Below, in pieces: positions 32,493-40,932 of a stretch of 64,000 nucleotides of DNA. Source of the stretch: JALOKP01 sp963800865 (GTDB lineage Bacteria; Acidobacteriota; Polarisedimenticolia; J045). The stretch's first letter is position 1; each line of letters begins with the position of its first letter. A program made the position numbers and the translations under genes. The notes beneath the pieces were generated by a model. It ran no database searches. It was given only the letters and a program-made list of their open reading frames with translations, and was not told where the DNA came from. The stretch lies in the NCBI GenBank assembly GCA_963800865.1, contig CAWDCL010000005.1, positions 62,001 to 126,000 on the forward strand, given 5' to 3'.

Positions 32493-33767
32493 TTACGCGC
32501 CCGTACGGGCCGGGGCTCCGAGGCTCGACAGGAAGTCGTTGTTGGTCTCGAACGCCGCGAGCTTCTTGAGGAGCGCTTCGACGGCGTCGACCGCGCTCAT
32601 GGTGGAGAGCGCGCGCCGCAGCAGGTGCACCTTCGGGGTCCACTCCTTGAGCAGCTTCTCTTCCTTGCGCGTCCCGGTCTGGTGGATGTCGATGCAGGGG
32701 AAGACGCGCTTCTCGAACAACTTGCGGTCGAGCACGATCTCGGTGTTCCCCGTTCCCTTGAACTCCTGGAAGATGATCTCGTCCATCTTGGACCCGGTGT
32801 CGACCAGGCAGGACGCGATGATCGTCAGCGAGCCCCCCTCCTCGCAGCGCCGCGCCGCGCCGAAGAAGCGGCGCGGGTTCTCGAGCGTGCGCGAGTCGAT
32901 GCCGCCGGTGAGGATCTTGCCGGAGCCGCGCTGCTCGACGTTGTAGGCCCGGGCCAGGCGCGTCAGCGAGTCGAGCAGGATCAGCACGTCCTTGCCCGAC
33001 TCGACCAGCCGCTTCGCGCGCTCGAGGACGATCTCGGCGACCGACACGTGGTTGCGTGCCATCTCGTCCGAACTCGACGCGATGACCTCGCCGTTGGGGA
33101 CGCGCCGGCGCCAGTCGGTGACCTCCTCCGGGCGCTCGTCGATCAGCAGCACGATCAGGTGCATGTCGGGATGGTTGATCGCGACCGCGTGGGCCATCTG
33201 CTGCAGCAGCGTCGTCTTGCCCGCCTTCGGCGGCGCGACGACCAGGCAGCGCTGACCCTTCCCGATCGGCGCGACGAGATCGACGACGCGCGGCTCGATC
33301 GGTTCACGACCCGTCTCGAGGCGGACGACATCCTCGGGCGAGGTCGCGGTGAGGTCGGCGAAGTGGCGCCGGTTCTCCCACGCCTCGGCCGGCGCGCCGT
33401 TGATCTCCTGGATCTCGTAAAGGGCCGGGCCGCGCCGTCCGGTCGGTCTTGCGGTCCCCCGGATCTCGACCCCTTCCTCGAGCCGCCGGTCGCGAATGAT
33501 GTCGGGCGCGACCCAGATGTCGTCGGGACGCGGCAGGTAGTTCGCCTTCTGCGTCCGCAGGAAGCCGTACGCCTCCGGCAGGACCTCGAGCACGCCGTGC
33601 GCTTCGAGCGGCTCCGAGTTCGTCGACTCCGGCGCGCCCTCGGCGGCGGCGCTCGCCGCCCCCTCGGCCGCCCGCTGCCCACCGCTTCCGTCCGGGCGGC
33701 GGCGACGACGACGACGCTTGAAACCACCCTTCTTCTCCCCAACACCCTTGGCCGATTCCTGGTTCAC
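32493..33767 (-). CDS. rho: transcription termination factor Rho
   Basis: Hexameric RNA-dependent ATPase/helicase ending transcription. 424 residues from GTG 33767 (AGGA upstream). A lysine/arginine-rich N-terminal extension with a run of eight arginines precedes the RNA-binding OB fold (GVLEVLPEAYGFLRTQKANY). The P-loop is APPKAGKTTLLQQMA, the Walker B area is HLIVLLIDERPEEVTDWRR, and the secondary RNA-binding region includes GSGKILTGGID. Followed on the other strand by the repeat-bounded end of rlmN. Confidence 0.96.
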   Translation of the reverse strand: MNQESAKGVGEKKGGFKRRRRRRRPDGSGGQRAAEGAASAAAEGAPESTNSEPLEAHGVLEVLPEAYGFLRTQKANYLPRPDDIWVAPDIIRDRRLEEGVEIRGTARPTGRRGPALYEIQEINGAPAEAWENRRHFADLTATSPEDVVRLETGREPIEPRVVDLVAPIGKGQRCLVVAPPKAGKTTLLQQMAHAVAINHPDMHLIVLLIDERPEEVTDWRRRVPNGEVIASSSDEMARNHVSVAEIVLERAKRLVESGKDVLILLDSLTRLARAYNVEQRGSGKILTGGIDSRTLENPRRFFGAARRCEEGGSLTIIASCLVDTGSKMDEIIFQEFKGTGNTEIVLDRKLFEKRVFPCIDIHQTGTRKEEKLLKEWTPKVHLLRRALSTMSAVDAVEALLKKLAAFETNNDFLSSLGAPARTGA

Positions 33768-33804
33768 CTTGCCGTCCTGTCCGGGATCTCGCTCCCGGTG
33801 TCGT

Positions 33805-34488
33805 TCATCCCGCGTTGGCCGCGAGGCCGCGCACCGTCGGGTGCGCGTCGGCGACGAGCCGCTCGAGCGCGGCCTGCCGTTCGGGCGTCGGCGGCAGCGC
33901 GACCAGCGCACCGGCCAACCGGGCCCTGACTACCCAGTCCGGGTCGGCCACGAACGCGGCCGCCCGTCCCGCTCCCTCGACGCGCACGCACGCCGCCACA
34001 GCCTGCGCGCGCAACAGCGCGTCGCTTTCGTCCCGGGCCGCCGAGCACGCCCGCTCGACGAGCAGGGCGCGCACGCGCTGATCGGTGCCGCGACCGGCGA
34101 CCTCGCAGGCGAGCAGCGTCCGCTCCGCGGACCCGCGTCCGGTGTTTTCGAGCAATCGTGCTCCCACGTCGTCCGGGTTCAGGTGCAGCAACGCGTGCAC
34201 CGCGCAACCCCTCACCAACGGATCCGGGTCATCAAGCCCCGTCACGAGCGCCGCCGCCGACACACCGGGCGCCTGGCCCAGCAGCCGCACGCGCTCCGCG
34301 CGGGCGATGGATCCGGATCCCCCGCGAGGAGGTGCCGGAAAAGGGACCGTGCCGTCCCTTGAAACTTCGAGTCTCCCGGCGGGGCTGTGCGATGGGACGC
34401 TAGGAGAGTCCGGCGACACCCCGCAGCCGAGAAGGATTCCCAGAGAAATCGCCGCGACCGCCAGAGAGGGCCGCGACCATCGGCTCAC
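33805..34488 (-). CDS. HEAT-repeat lipoprotein
   Basis: About 227 residues. Starting at GTG 34488 gives a lipoprotein signal (SRWSRPSLAVAAISLGILLG then Cys), so Cys would be lipidated. GTG 34524 is an alternative start. The body has HEAT/PBS-lyase-type repeats about 30 residues long (LVTGLDDPDPLVRGCAVHAL; VADPDWVVRARLAGALVALP; LVADAHPTVRGLAANAG). Probably an envelope scaffold. Ends 37 bases before rho and lies downstream of a second HEAT lipoprotein. Confidence 0.7.
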   Translation of the reverse strand: MSRWSRPSLAVAAISLGILLGCGVSPDSPSVPSHSPAGRLEVSRDGTVPFPAPPRGGSGSIARAERVRLLGQAPGVSAAALVTGLDDPDPLVRGCAVHALLHLNPDDVGARLLENTGRGSAERTLLACEVAGRGTDQRVRALLVERACSAARDESDALLRAQAVAACVRVEGAGRAAAFVADPDWVVRARLAGALVALPPTPERQAALERLVADAHPTVRGLAANAG

Positions 34489-34683
34489 TCGCGCCGACTG
34501 CAAGGAGGCTAGCAGACGTCTCACCGTCTTGTCCAGAACCGATGTCCCCAAGGGGAGCAGCGCGGGCCGCGCCGGGACGGCGGGCTGCGGAAGGCCCCGG
34601 ACTGCTCCGAAGCCGTCGTGCACGGGATCGAGGGGCGAACTGCCCCCCGGTCGATTGTTGTTCCGGGAGGTCCGTGGTGCAAC

Positions 34684-35559
34684 TCAGGGCGGCCCGGGAG
34701 GGGTCCCGGGGGGCGGCCCGATGTCGGGTACGACCTCCTCCTCGGGGGTGACCGGGGGCTCGATCGGCACCGTCGGAGCCGGCGGACGGCGGACCGGCGC
34801 GGCCGCGGGCGCGGTCGGCGCCGGCACCGCGGCGAAGGCGTCCGCCTCGAGCGGCCCCACCCCCAGCCGGAGCAGCGACTCGGAGGCCGCCCCGCGTACG
34901 AGCGGGTTCTCGTCCCTGGCCAGGGCGAAGAGCGCGTCGCGGGCCCGCTCCTCCCGCACCGCGCCGAGCGCGCGGGCCGCGCGCGCCCGGACCTCGGGAT
35001 CGGGGTCGGTGACGGCAGCGATCAGCGGATCCGCCGCCAGCGGCGAGGCGATCGTGGCCAGCGCGCGCGCCGCCTCGCGCCGCACCAGGGGATCGCTGTC
35101 ACGCATCGCGGTCATCAGGGCGGGCAGCGACGCAGCCGGCGCGAGGTCGGCCAGGGCCTGCGCGGCGCGCCGCCGCACCACCGGGACGGGATCGAGCACC
35201 AGCTCGGCCAGGATCGGCGCCGTCTCGGGGCGGCGGAAGCGGGCCAGCGCCGCCGCCGCGGTGACCCGCACGCCCGGGTCCGGATCGCGCGCGGCGCGCG
35301 CCAGGAGCGCCACCCCCTCCGGCAGCCCGAGCCGGCCGATCATCGCCGCCGCGGTGACCCGCACGTCCGGCGACTGATCCGCGAGCGCGGCGGCGAGCAT
35401 CTCGCTGTCGAGGCGGTTCTCGCGCTCGGCGGCGTACAGCGCCTGCACGTCGCCGGCGGGTCCGCGCGCGCAACCCGCTCCCGCCAGTGCGGCGACCAGC
35501 GCCGCGACGAGCGCAGGGGCCAGGCGCAGCCGGGCGATGGGGACGCGGCGGGTTCTCAT
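34684..35559 (-). CDS. HEAT-repeat lipoprotein
   Basis: 291 residues from ATG 35559, which overlaps the YjbQ stop (ATGA). Lipobox LAGAGC near residue 30. At least six HEAT-like repeats follow (LADQSPDVRVTAAAMIGRLG; AARDPDPGVRVTAAAALARF; MRDSDPLVRREAARALATIA; VTDPDPEVRARAARALGAVR), then a Pro-rich tail ending PPPGTPPGPP. Regular spacing of the repeats suggests a short solenoid for protein binding at the membrane. No function known. Confidence 0.75.
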   Translation of the reverse strand: MRTRRVPIARLRLAPALVAALVAALAGAGCARGPAGDVQALYAAERENRLDSEMLAAALADQSPDVRVTAAAMIGRLGLPEGVALLARAARDPDPGVRVTAAAALARFRRPETAPILAELVLDPVPVVRRRAAQALADLAPAASLPALMTAMRDSDPLVRREAARALATIASPLAADPLIAAVTDPDPEVRARAARALGAVREERARDALFALARDENPLVRGAASESLLRLGVGPLEADAFAAVPAPTAPAAAPVRRPPAPTVPIEPPVTPEEEVVPDIGPPPGTPPGPP

Positions 35560-35978
35560 GCGCCGATGAGCTTGACCAGGACGCGCTTCGGGCGACGACC
35601 GTCGAACTCCCCGTAGAAGATGTGCTCCCACGGCCCGAGGTCCAGCCGGCCGTCCGTCACGGCCACGACGACCTCGCGCCCCATGATCTGCCGCTTGTGG
35701 TGGGCATCGGCATTGTCCTCGCCGGTCCGGTTGTGCCGGTAGCGCTGCGGGCTGGGATCGAACGGCGCGAGCTGCTCGAGCCAGCGCTTGTAGTCCTCGT
35801 GCAATCCGGACTCGTTGTCGTTGATGAAGACGCTGGCCGTGATGTGCATCGCGTTGACGAGGCACAGGCCGTCGCGGATGCCGCTCTCGGCCACGGCCTG
35901 CTCGACCTCGCGCTGGATGCTCACGAAGTCCATCCGCGCCGGGACGTTCATCGTCAGCTCGCGCCGGAAGCTCTTCAC
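35556..35978 (-). CDS. YjbQ/UPF0047 family protein
   Basis: 140 residues, the whole length of the family. Signature parts: MHITASVFINDNESGL, YRHNRTGEDNADAHHKRQIM, and GRLDLGPWEHIFYGEFDGRR. Conserved histidines and acids suggest metal binding; members can complement thiamine-phosphate synthase activity weakly, but the natural role is unsettled. The start is ATG 35978 (MKSFRREL fits the family N-terminus). Translationally coupled to the HEAT lipoprotein. Confidence 0.88.
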   Translation of the reverse strand: MKSFRRELTMNVPARMDFVSIQREVEQAVAESGIRDGLCLVNAMHITASVFINDNESGLHEDYKRWLEQLAPFDPSPQRYRHNRTGEDNADAHHKRQIMGREVVVAVTDGRLDLGPWEHIFYGEFDGRRPKRVLVKLIGA

Positions 35979-36001
35979 CGGGGCGTCCGGGATCCGGACG
36001 G

Positions 36002-36063
36002 ACGGCTCATCGGTCGCGGCTCATCGGTCGCGGCTCATCGGTCGCGGCCCATCGGTCGCTGTC
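36002..36063. repeat. tandem 14-bp repeat
   Basis: Unit CGGCTCATCGGTCG repeated about four times with drift at the last copies. It sits in the 87-base spacer between the zinc-ribbon gene and YjbQ. Could vary in copy number between strains. Confidence 0.6.
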
Positions 36064-36065
36064 CA

Positions 36066-36368
36066 TCAGTCGTAGTCCATCGGGTTGATGCGCTTCTTCG
36101 GGTCCTTCTCGGCCTTCTCTTTCGCGGCTTCGAACTTGCGGTCGAGCAGTTCGGTCCGCTTGCGCTCGACCTTGAAGGCCTGCGTGAAGTCCTCCTCGCG
36201 CCGCTGGTCGGCCGTCTTCAGGTCGCCCAGGGCGTCCTCGAAGTCCTTCCTGGCCCCGGCCGGCGGCGTGGCGTCGATCACGGCCCCGGTGTCGCGGTCG
36301 ACGGTGAGCCGGCCGCGACAGAGCGGGCAGTGGAGGTGGAGGTTCTGGTCGCGCGGCGACCCGGCCAT
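36066..36368 (-). CDS. small zinc-ribbon-like protein
   Basis: 100 residues from ATG 36368 behind GGAGGG. A single CPLCRGRL knuckle near the N-terminus is followed by a long charged helix (DFTQAFKVERKRTELLDRKF) that is probably coiled-coil. Two cysteines plus the preceding histidines (HLHC) could bind zinc. Ends KRINPMDYD. Not recognised; likely a soluble adaptor. First gene of a possible transcript running through YjbQ, the HEAT lipoproteins and rho. Confidence 0.65.
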   Translation of the reverse strand: MAGSPRDQNLHLHCPLCRGRLTVDRDTGAVIDATPPAGARKDFEDALGDLKTADQRREEDFTQAFKVERKRTELLDRKFEAAKEKAEKDPKKRINPMDYD

Positions 36369-36457
36369 GGGGGAACCCTCCGCGGTTCGTGCGCAGAAGG
36401 TTCCCCCGAGAGGGTCCCGGGGCGCAACCCGGCGTCGAGCGCCGGCCCCGGCCGCCC

Positions 36458-39400
36458 CTACGGGCAGCCGGCCGGCACCTGCCGCTCCGTCCCGTCGCTC
36501 GTCCGGCCGGCGCTCCCCTGCGTTCCGCTGAAGAAGCCGGTGACGAGGTACCAGCGCGCCATTCCCGGCGCCGGGCGCTCCGGCGCATCGGCGAAGGGGA
36601 CGGGGGTACCGGGCCGGTAGCACTGGCCGTAGGTCGTGCCGCCGAGGGAGAGGGTCAGGTCGCTGTAGACGGAGTAGCTGGAGGCGCCCTGCTCTCGGCT
36701 CCAGAGCAGGCGATCCTGCGCCCCGCGCTCGACGACCAGCCCGTTGATCTCCCCGTCGTCGCCGTCGCAGGCATCGCCGAGACCGTCCGCGTCGCGGTCG
36801 AGCTGGCGGTCGTTGGCGTTCAGGGCGCAGTTGTCGGAACCGTCGGGAACGCCGTCGCCGTCGTCGTCCGGGTCGATCGCGTTCGGCAGGCCGTCGCCGT
36901 CGGCGTCGGCGTCGCAGGCGTCGCCCACCCCGTCGCCGTCCGTGTCCTGCTGCAGCGAGTCGGCTGCGGCGGGACACCGGTCGCAGGCATCGCCGACGCC
37001 GTCCCCGTCCGCGTCGGCCTGGGCGGGGTTGGCCACGAACGGGCAGTTGTCCACGTTCGCCCCGACCCCGTCGAGGTCGTTGGCGTCGTCGAAGGGGTCT
37101 CCGGCGAACGGATCGCAGGGGTTGCCGCGGCCGTCACGGTCGGTGTCCGCCTGGTCGGCGTTCGTGTCGAAACGGCAGTTGTCGGCCGCGTTGCCGACCC
37201 CGTCCTGGTCCCAGTCGGTCGCAGCGGCGACGTCGCAGGGGGAGGGCTTGGGCCGCGGGGTGCCGTCCGAGCGCCGCCCGGCACTCCCCTCGGTGGTCGC
37301 GCTGCGCGCGGTGACGAGGTACCAGAAGATCCCACCCGGCTCGGGGTCGTCGGACAGGTAGGAGCGGTTGACGGTCGACTGCGGCCGGTAGCAGTAGCCC
37401 GGGTGGCCCGCGCGCAGGCGCTCGGCCAGCCCGAAGTAGACGTTGTAGGACTGCGCCCCCTCCTCCAGCTCCCACTCGAGCCGGGCCTGCCGTCCCGTCA
37501 CGAAGCGCGCGCGGACGTTCTGCACGATCAGGTCGTTCGTGTCGCAGTCGTCGCCTTCGCCGTCACTGTTCTCGTCCGATTGCCGGGTGTTCTGGACGAA
37601 GTCACAGTTGTCGGATGCGTCGGCGAGCCCGTCGTTGTCGTCGTCGGTGTCCGCTCCGTTGGCCTGCCCGTCGTTGTCGACGTCGCTGTCGCAGGCGTCG
37701 CCGGTCCCGTCGCGGTCGAGATCGCGTGTCACCGCCTCGACCAGCGACGGGCAGTAGTCGCAGATGTCCCCGTACTTGTCCCCGTCGGCGTTCTCCTGGA
37801 AGAGGTTCCCGCGGTCCGGGCAGTTGTCGATCGTCGACGGGAAGCCGTCGCTGTCGATATCGTTGTCCGGGTCGGTCCGGAACGGGTCGCACAGGTCGCC
37901 GAAGCGGTCGAAGTCGGCGTTGGCCTGGGTCGCGTTCGGGTAGTTGTCGCAGTTGTCGCGGTCGTTCGGGATGCCGTCACCGTCGGGGTCGGCCGGATCG
38001 ATCGCCTGGCCGACGCCGTTTCCGTACGGGTTCGACTTGGTCGCGCTGTCGCGGTAGTCGGGGTAGACCGCCAGGTAATCGGTCCCGGACGCGGAGGCGA
38101 CGACGTTCACGCTGTCGGACGAGCCGGGGGGCGTCCCGCTGTCGAGCCGCCGCTCCGGTTGGAAGCTGATCCCTCCGTCCTTCGACTCGACCGCGAAGAT
38201 GTCGCGGGCCACCGGTCCGCCGCCGGCGTTGCGGTTGTCCGAGAAGACGATGGTCACGTTGAGGCCGCTGGCCACGAGGTCCCAGGAGGCCGCGGGCACC
38301 GTGCCCGGGGCGACGCCGAGATTGACGCGCTGGGCGGCCGACCAGGTCGCGCCGCCGTCGGCACTGACGGTGAAGTAGAGGTCCCTCCCGCCGTGCCGCG
38401 AATCCTCCCACGCGAGGTAGAAGCGTTCCGGCGACTGGCTGGCGACCAGCTTCGGGGCCTTCGCGTTCGAGCCTGCGGGAGCCGCCGCATCGATGCGCAG
38501 TTCCGTCGGCAGCCAGGTCGCGCCGCCGTCGCGCGAGATGTTGAAGTAGATGTCCCAGTCGCCGCCGCGCTGGTCCTGCCACGCCGCGGCCACGGTCCCC
38601 GCCCCGGCCGTGCCGAAGCAGGCCAGCCGGGGCAGCTCGGACTCGGTACCGGCCGGCGCCGTGTCGCCGCTATCGAGCTTCTTTTCCGGGCCCCACGTCG
38701 CCGAGTCGTCGGCGGAGGAGCGGATCAGGATCCGGCCGGGGTAGGACCCGACGTTCGAAGGCGTCGGGTGCCGCTTGTCCTTCCACGCGACGTGGACCCG
38801 CCGGTTGTTGTCGGCGCAGGCGGCGACCTCGGTCGCGCGCTCGACCTGGGCCGACATGTCGACGATGTTGAGCTTCTTCTTGGCCGCCCAGCTGGCGCCG
38901 CCGTTCGTCGTCGCGCGGAGGTAGACCGAGTTCAGCCCCAGCCCGCTCCCCTCGCTCTCGTCGTGCCAGACGACGTAGGCCTTGCCGCCCGGCACCGCGA
39001 GCAGGGTGTGGCCGTAGGAGAGCGGCTGGCTCGAAGGCGGGACGTAGAGCAGCGCGAGGTTGATCGCGTTGCCGAAGGTCTCGCCCCGGTCGCTCGAGGA
39101 CGTGACGTAGAAGTCGCCGTTGTCGAGGTTGCGGTTCGCGAACAGGATGTAGACGTACTGGTCCCCGGCCGAGCGGACGAGCGCGAGCTTCATGTCGCCG
39201 TCGCTCGAGCCGGGCGAGAAGTTGGTGCTCACCCGCTGGTCGGCGTCGCGCCAGGTCGCGCCCTGGTTGACCGAGACGTTGAAGACGGCCTCGTGGCCGT
39301 TGAAGTAGCGCCGCCGGATGTAGGCCGAGTAGGCGCGCTCGTTCTTCAGGTCGACGCTGGCGGCGTCGACGATATTGGACGACAGGGCCCCGGGCAGCGG

Positions 39401-39517
39401 GCTTTCGACCTTCGCGTCGGGGGACTTCGGCGACTGCGCGGCGGCTGGCAGCGCCCCTCCCAGGGCGAGCGTGAGCCCGATCACCCCGAGTGCCGGCCGA
39501 TTGGTGGTCCGTGCCAT
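36458..39517 (-). CDS. secreted BNR/Asp-box and thrombospondin type-3 repeat protein
   Basis: 1019 residues from ATG 39517 (AAGGAGGG upstream) with a signal peptide (ALGVIGLTLALGGALPAAAQ). Residues ~50-480 form a sialidase-like propeller with seven Asp-box turns (SVNQGATW, SSDRGETF, TTNGGASW, SADDSATW, SRDGGATW, SADGGATW, SKDGGISF). The rest holds two blocks of calcium-binding TSP3 repeats (DPDGDGIPNDRDNCD; DADGDGVGDACDRCP). Each TSP3 block is followed by a ~90-residue module with YNVY/YSVY, CYRP, WYLVT and GSAGR-SDGT-R. No sialidase catalytic Arg triad is evident, so binding rather than hydrolysis is likely. Confidence 0.8.
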   Translation of the reverse strand: MARTTNRPALGVIGLTLALGGALPAAAQSPKSPDAKVESPLPGALSSNIVDAASVDLKNERAYSAYIRRRYFNGHEAVFNVSVNQGATWRDADQRVSTNFSPGSSDGDMKLALVRSAGDQYVYILFANRNLDNGDFYVTSSSDRGETFGNAINLALLYVPPSSQPLSYGHTLLAVPGGKAYVVWHDESEGSGLGLNSVYLRATTNGGASWAAKKKLNIVDMSAQVERATEVAACADNNRRVHVAWKDKRHPTPSNVGSYPGRILIRSSADDSATWGPEKKLDSGDTAPAGTESELPRLACFGTAGAGTVAAAWQDQRGGDWDIYFNISRDGGATWLPTELRIDAAAPAGSNAKAPKLVASQSPERFYLAWEDSRHGGRDLYFTVSADGGATWSAAQRVNLGVAPGTVPAASWDLVASGLNVTIVFSDNRNAGGGPVARDIFAVESKDGGISFQPERRLDSGTPPGSSDSVNVVASASGTDYLAVYPDYRDSATKSNPYGNGVGQAIDPADPDGDGIPNDRDNCDNYPNATQANADFDRFGDLCDPFRTDPDNDIDSDGFPSTIDNCPDRGNLFQENADGDKYGDICDYCPSLVEAVTRDLDRDGTGDACDSDVDNDGQANGADTDDDNDGLADASDNCDFVQNTRQSDENSDGEGDDCDTNDLIVQNVRARFVTGRQARLEWELEEGAQSYNVYFGLAERLRAGHPGYCYRPQSTVNRSYLSDDPEPGGIFWYLVTARSATTEGSAGRRSDGTPRPKPSPCDVAAATDWDQDGVGNAADNCRFDTNADQADTDRDGRGNPCDPFAGDPFDDANDLDGVGANVDNCPFVANPAQADADGDGVGDACDRCPAAADSLQQDTDGDGVGDACDADADGDGLPNAIDPDDDGDGVPDGSDNCALNANDRQLDRDADGLGDACDGDDGEINGLVVERGAQDRLLWSREQGASSYSVYSDLTLSLGGTTYGQCYRPGTPVPFADAPERPAPGMARWYLVTGFFSGTQGSAGRTSDGTERQVPAGCP

Positions 39518-39679
39518 GCACACCCTCCTTGGTGGCCAGACCGCTCCCGACTCCTGGCCGCCCTGGGCGAAGCGATGCCGAAAAGGTCGAGGGATCCGCG
39601 CGAGCGTATATACGGCGAGCACGCGGGAGCGAGGGGGCGGTTTTTGACGGTTTCCCGCCAGGGTGTACCGCAGCAGATC

Positions 39680-39900
39680 GCTCCGAACGCGTTCACCGGT
39701 CGCATCGGCCCGGCCGGTGACTGATTTCGTAACCGGACGGCGAATTCTGAAACCGCGCGGGCCTCCTCGGCCCCCGGGGTCCGTAACCTGGGTCACGGCG
39801 AGGGCTCTCTCGCCCCGACCCGCCCCGAACGAACTAATCCGCTCTCTCGGTCGGCTTTCTCACCCCTGTCTCACGTCCGGAGAACCGCTCCGGTTTTTTT
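39680..39900 (+). ncRNA. candidate small RNA ending in an intrinsic terminator
   Basis: A plus-strand terminator (39877-39900) has no plus-strand gene before it; the preceding gene runs the other way. A GGCGAG/CTCGCC hairpin lies at 39797-39814 and a possible promoter (TTGACG-16-TACCGC) at 39644-39671. Together they outline a transcript of roughly 200 bases. The 5' end is a guess. It does not match RNase P RNA, tmRNA, SRP RNA or a riboswitch that I know. It could instead be a long leader with an attenuator for the Cys-rich gene. Confidence 0.3.
39877..39900 (+). terminator. intrinsic terminator without an upstream gene
   Basis: CCGGAG (39877-39882) pairs with CTCCGG (39888-39893) over a five-base loop and runs straight into seven Ts (39894-39900). 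A textbook Rho-independent terminator for plus-strand transcription. Confidence 0.75.
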
Positions 39901-40203
39901 GCTTGCTTTCCCCCCCTCGTACGGGTCTATTTCTGCGCGTCAGGTCGGAGCCCCGCTCCAGCAGTCCCCTCCTTCTGAGCTGCCCGGGGGGAGGGGGACG
40001 GCGCGCGGGGAACCGAGGGCGGATCCAGCGAGCACTTCACCTTCTGGGGCAGGGCCCAGGGGAGAGGCGTACTGGAAGCCTGGCCGGGCACGGAGGACTG
40101 CACGTCCCGGGCCCAAAGGCCGCCCGAAGGGAAGGCGAGGAGTTGTCAGGTCATGCGAAGACATCCGGAATACCCTGCGCCTGGAGGAAAGGAGCCTAAG
40201 ACG

Positions 40204-40563
40204 ATGCGTCCGGCAGCTGTTATCAAGGTGGTGGGCCTCGTGCTCATCGCAGCGTTCGTGGGGAGCTGGGCTGCCCCCGCGGTCGCGCAAGAGTGCATCG
40301 CTCAGTGCATCGAGCAGTACGATCAGGACAAGGCGGCATGCGACGAGCAGCTCGCCGCCCAGCTCGGAGTGTTGGACCAGGAGGCTCAGGCCTGTCTCGA
40401 CAACAACCCGACCGATCCGATCGCGGCGGGACTGTGCCTGCGTAACGTGAACATCAAGCGTTACAACGCCCGGTCCGACTGGCGCCGGTGTGTGAGCTTC
40501 GCGAACACCGCCGCGTACAACTGCTATCGCGAGTGTCAGTCTCCTTCGGAGACACGGCCCTGA
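40204..40563 (+). CDS. small exported cysteine-rich protein
   Basis: 119 residues from ATG 40204, with AAGGAG about nine bases upstream. The signal peptide is MRPAAVIKVVGLVLIAAF with cleavage near AVAQ-E. The mature ~90 residues carry eight cysteines: CIAQCIEQYD, then single cysteines in AACDE, QACLD, GLCLR and RRCVS, then NCYRECQ at the end. This CxxxC ... CxxxC frame looks like a helical hairpin stapled by disulfides. No family recognised. It is flanked by intrinsic terminators on both sides, so it is its own transcription unit. Confidence 0.7.
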   Translation: MRPAAVIKVVGLVLIAAFVGSWAAPAVAQECIAQCIEQYDQDKAACDEQLAAQLGVLDQEAQACLDNNPTDPIAAGLCLRNVNIKRYNARSDWRRCVSFANTAAYNCYRECQSPSETRP

Positions 40564-40603
40564 CACAGCACCCCACTAGCTAGCTAGAGTTCTCGAGAAC
40601 GAG

Positions 40604-40630
40604 GGGGCCCGGCGATTCGCCGGGCCCTTT
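40604..40630 (+). terminator. intrinsic terminator of the Cys-rich gene
   Basis: GGGCCCGGCG (40604-40613) pairs with CGCCGGGCCC over a three-base ATT loop and is followed by TTTCGATTTT. Very stable. It lies 41 bases after the stop codon of the Cys-rich gene. Confidence 0.85.
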
Positions 40631-40796
40631 CGATTTTCGGCCCACCCCTCAAGCCCGCCCCGCCCCGTCCGATAAACCCGGCGACGCTCGAAACCGCCCG
40701 CACCCCGGCGCCACGCGGGCGGCCCACGAGCGAGGACCTGACGGCGGCGCGGGTTGAGACCTGATCCCCCGCATCGCAGACCATGCGCCGCCTCGC

Positions 40797-40832
40797 GCCC
40801 CCATCAATCGTGGTGGGGGCGTGCTTTTTTGC
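40797..40832 (+). terminator. second intrinsic terminator with no gene before it
   Basis: GCCCCCA pairs with TGGGGGC over a ten-base loop, then GTGC and six Ts. It is 170 bases beyond the terminator of the Cys-rich gene with no reading frame between them. It may therefore end a small RNA from 40640-40830 or be left from an inserted element. Confidence 0.65.
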
Positions 40833-40858
40833 CCTGGCTGTGCAGCGGGCGGCCGGGC

Positions 40859-40932
40859 GCGGAGCGGGAATGTCCCCCCTGGCGAGTGGGTCGCAGGCTC
40901 CAACACTCGCCAGGGGGACATTCCCGCTCCGC
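40859..40932. repeat. long hairpin A with GGTCGC...CTCCAA loop
   Basis: A 29-bp stem (one bulged C on the left arm): left arm 40859-40888 starts GCGGAGCGGGAATGTCC and ends GGCGAGTG; right arm 40904-40932 is its complement. The 15-base loop is GGTCGCAGGCTCCAA. Loop and stem tip are shared, in opposite orientation, with hairpin B at 41148. Confidence 0.9.

Larger units (their letters stand above)
39518..40203. other. 686-bp gene-poor stretch
   Basis: No convincing gene. It holds the minus-strand leader of the BNR/TSP3 gene, a TATATA-bearing palindrome near 39607, a TTGACG at 39644 with a weak TACCGC 16 bases on, and a hairpin at 39797-39814. An orphan intrinsic terminator lies at 39877-39900. 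The G-rich leader of the Cys-rich gene follows (39901-40203). Frames here lack start sites with ribosome sites and family resemblance. Confidence 0.5.

Noticed and set aside
36389..39724. 1111-codon plus-strand frame opposite the BNR/TSP3 gene
   Set aside because: Val/Gly/Arg-rich mirror of the Asp-rich calcium repeats on the other strand; no ribosome site, no motifs.
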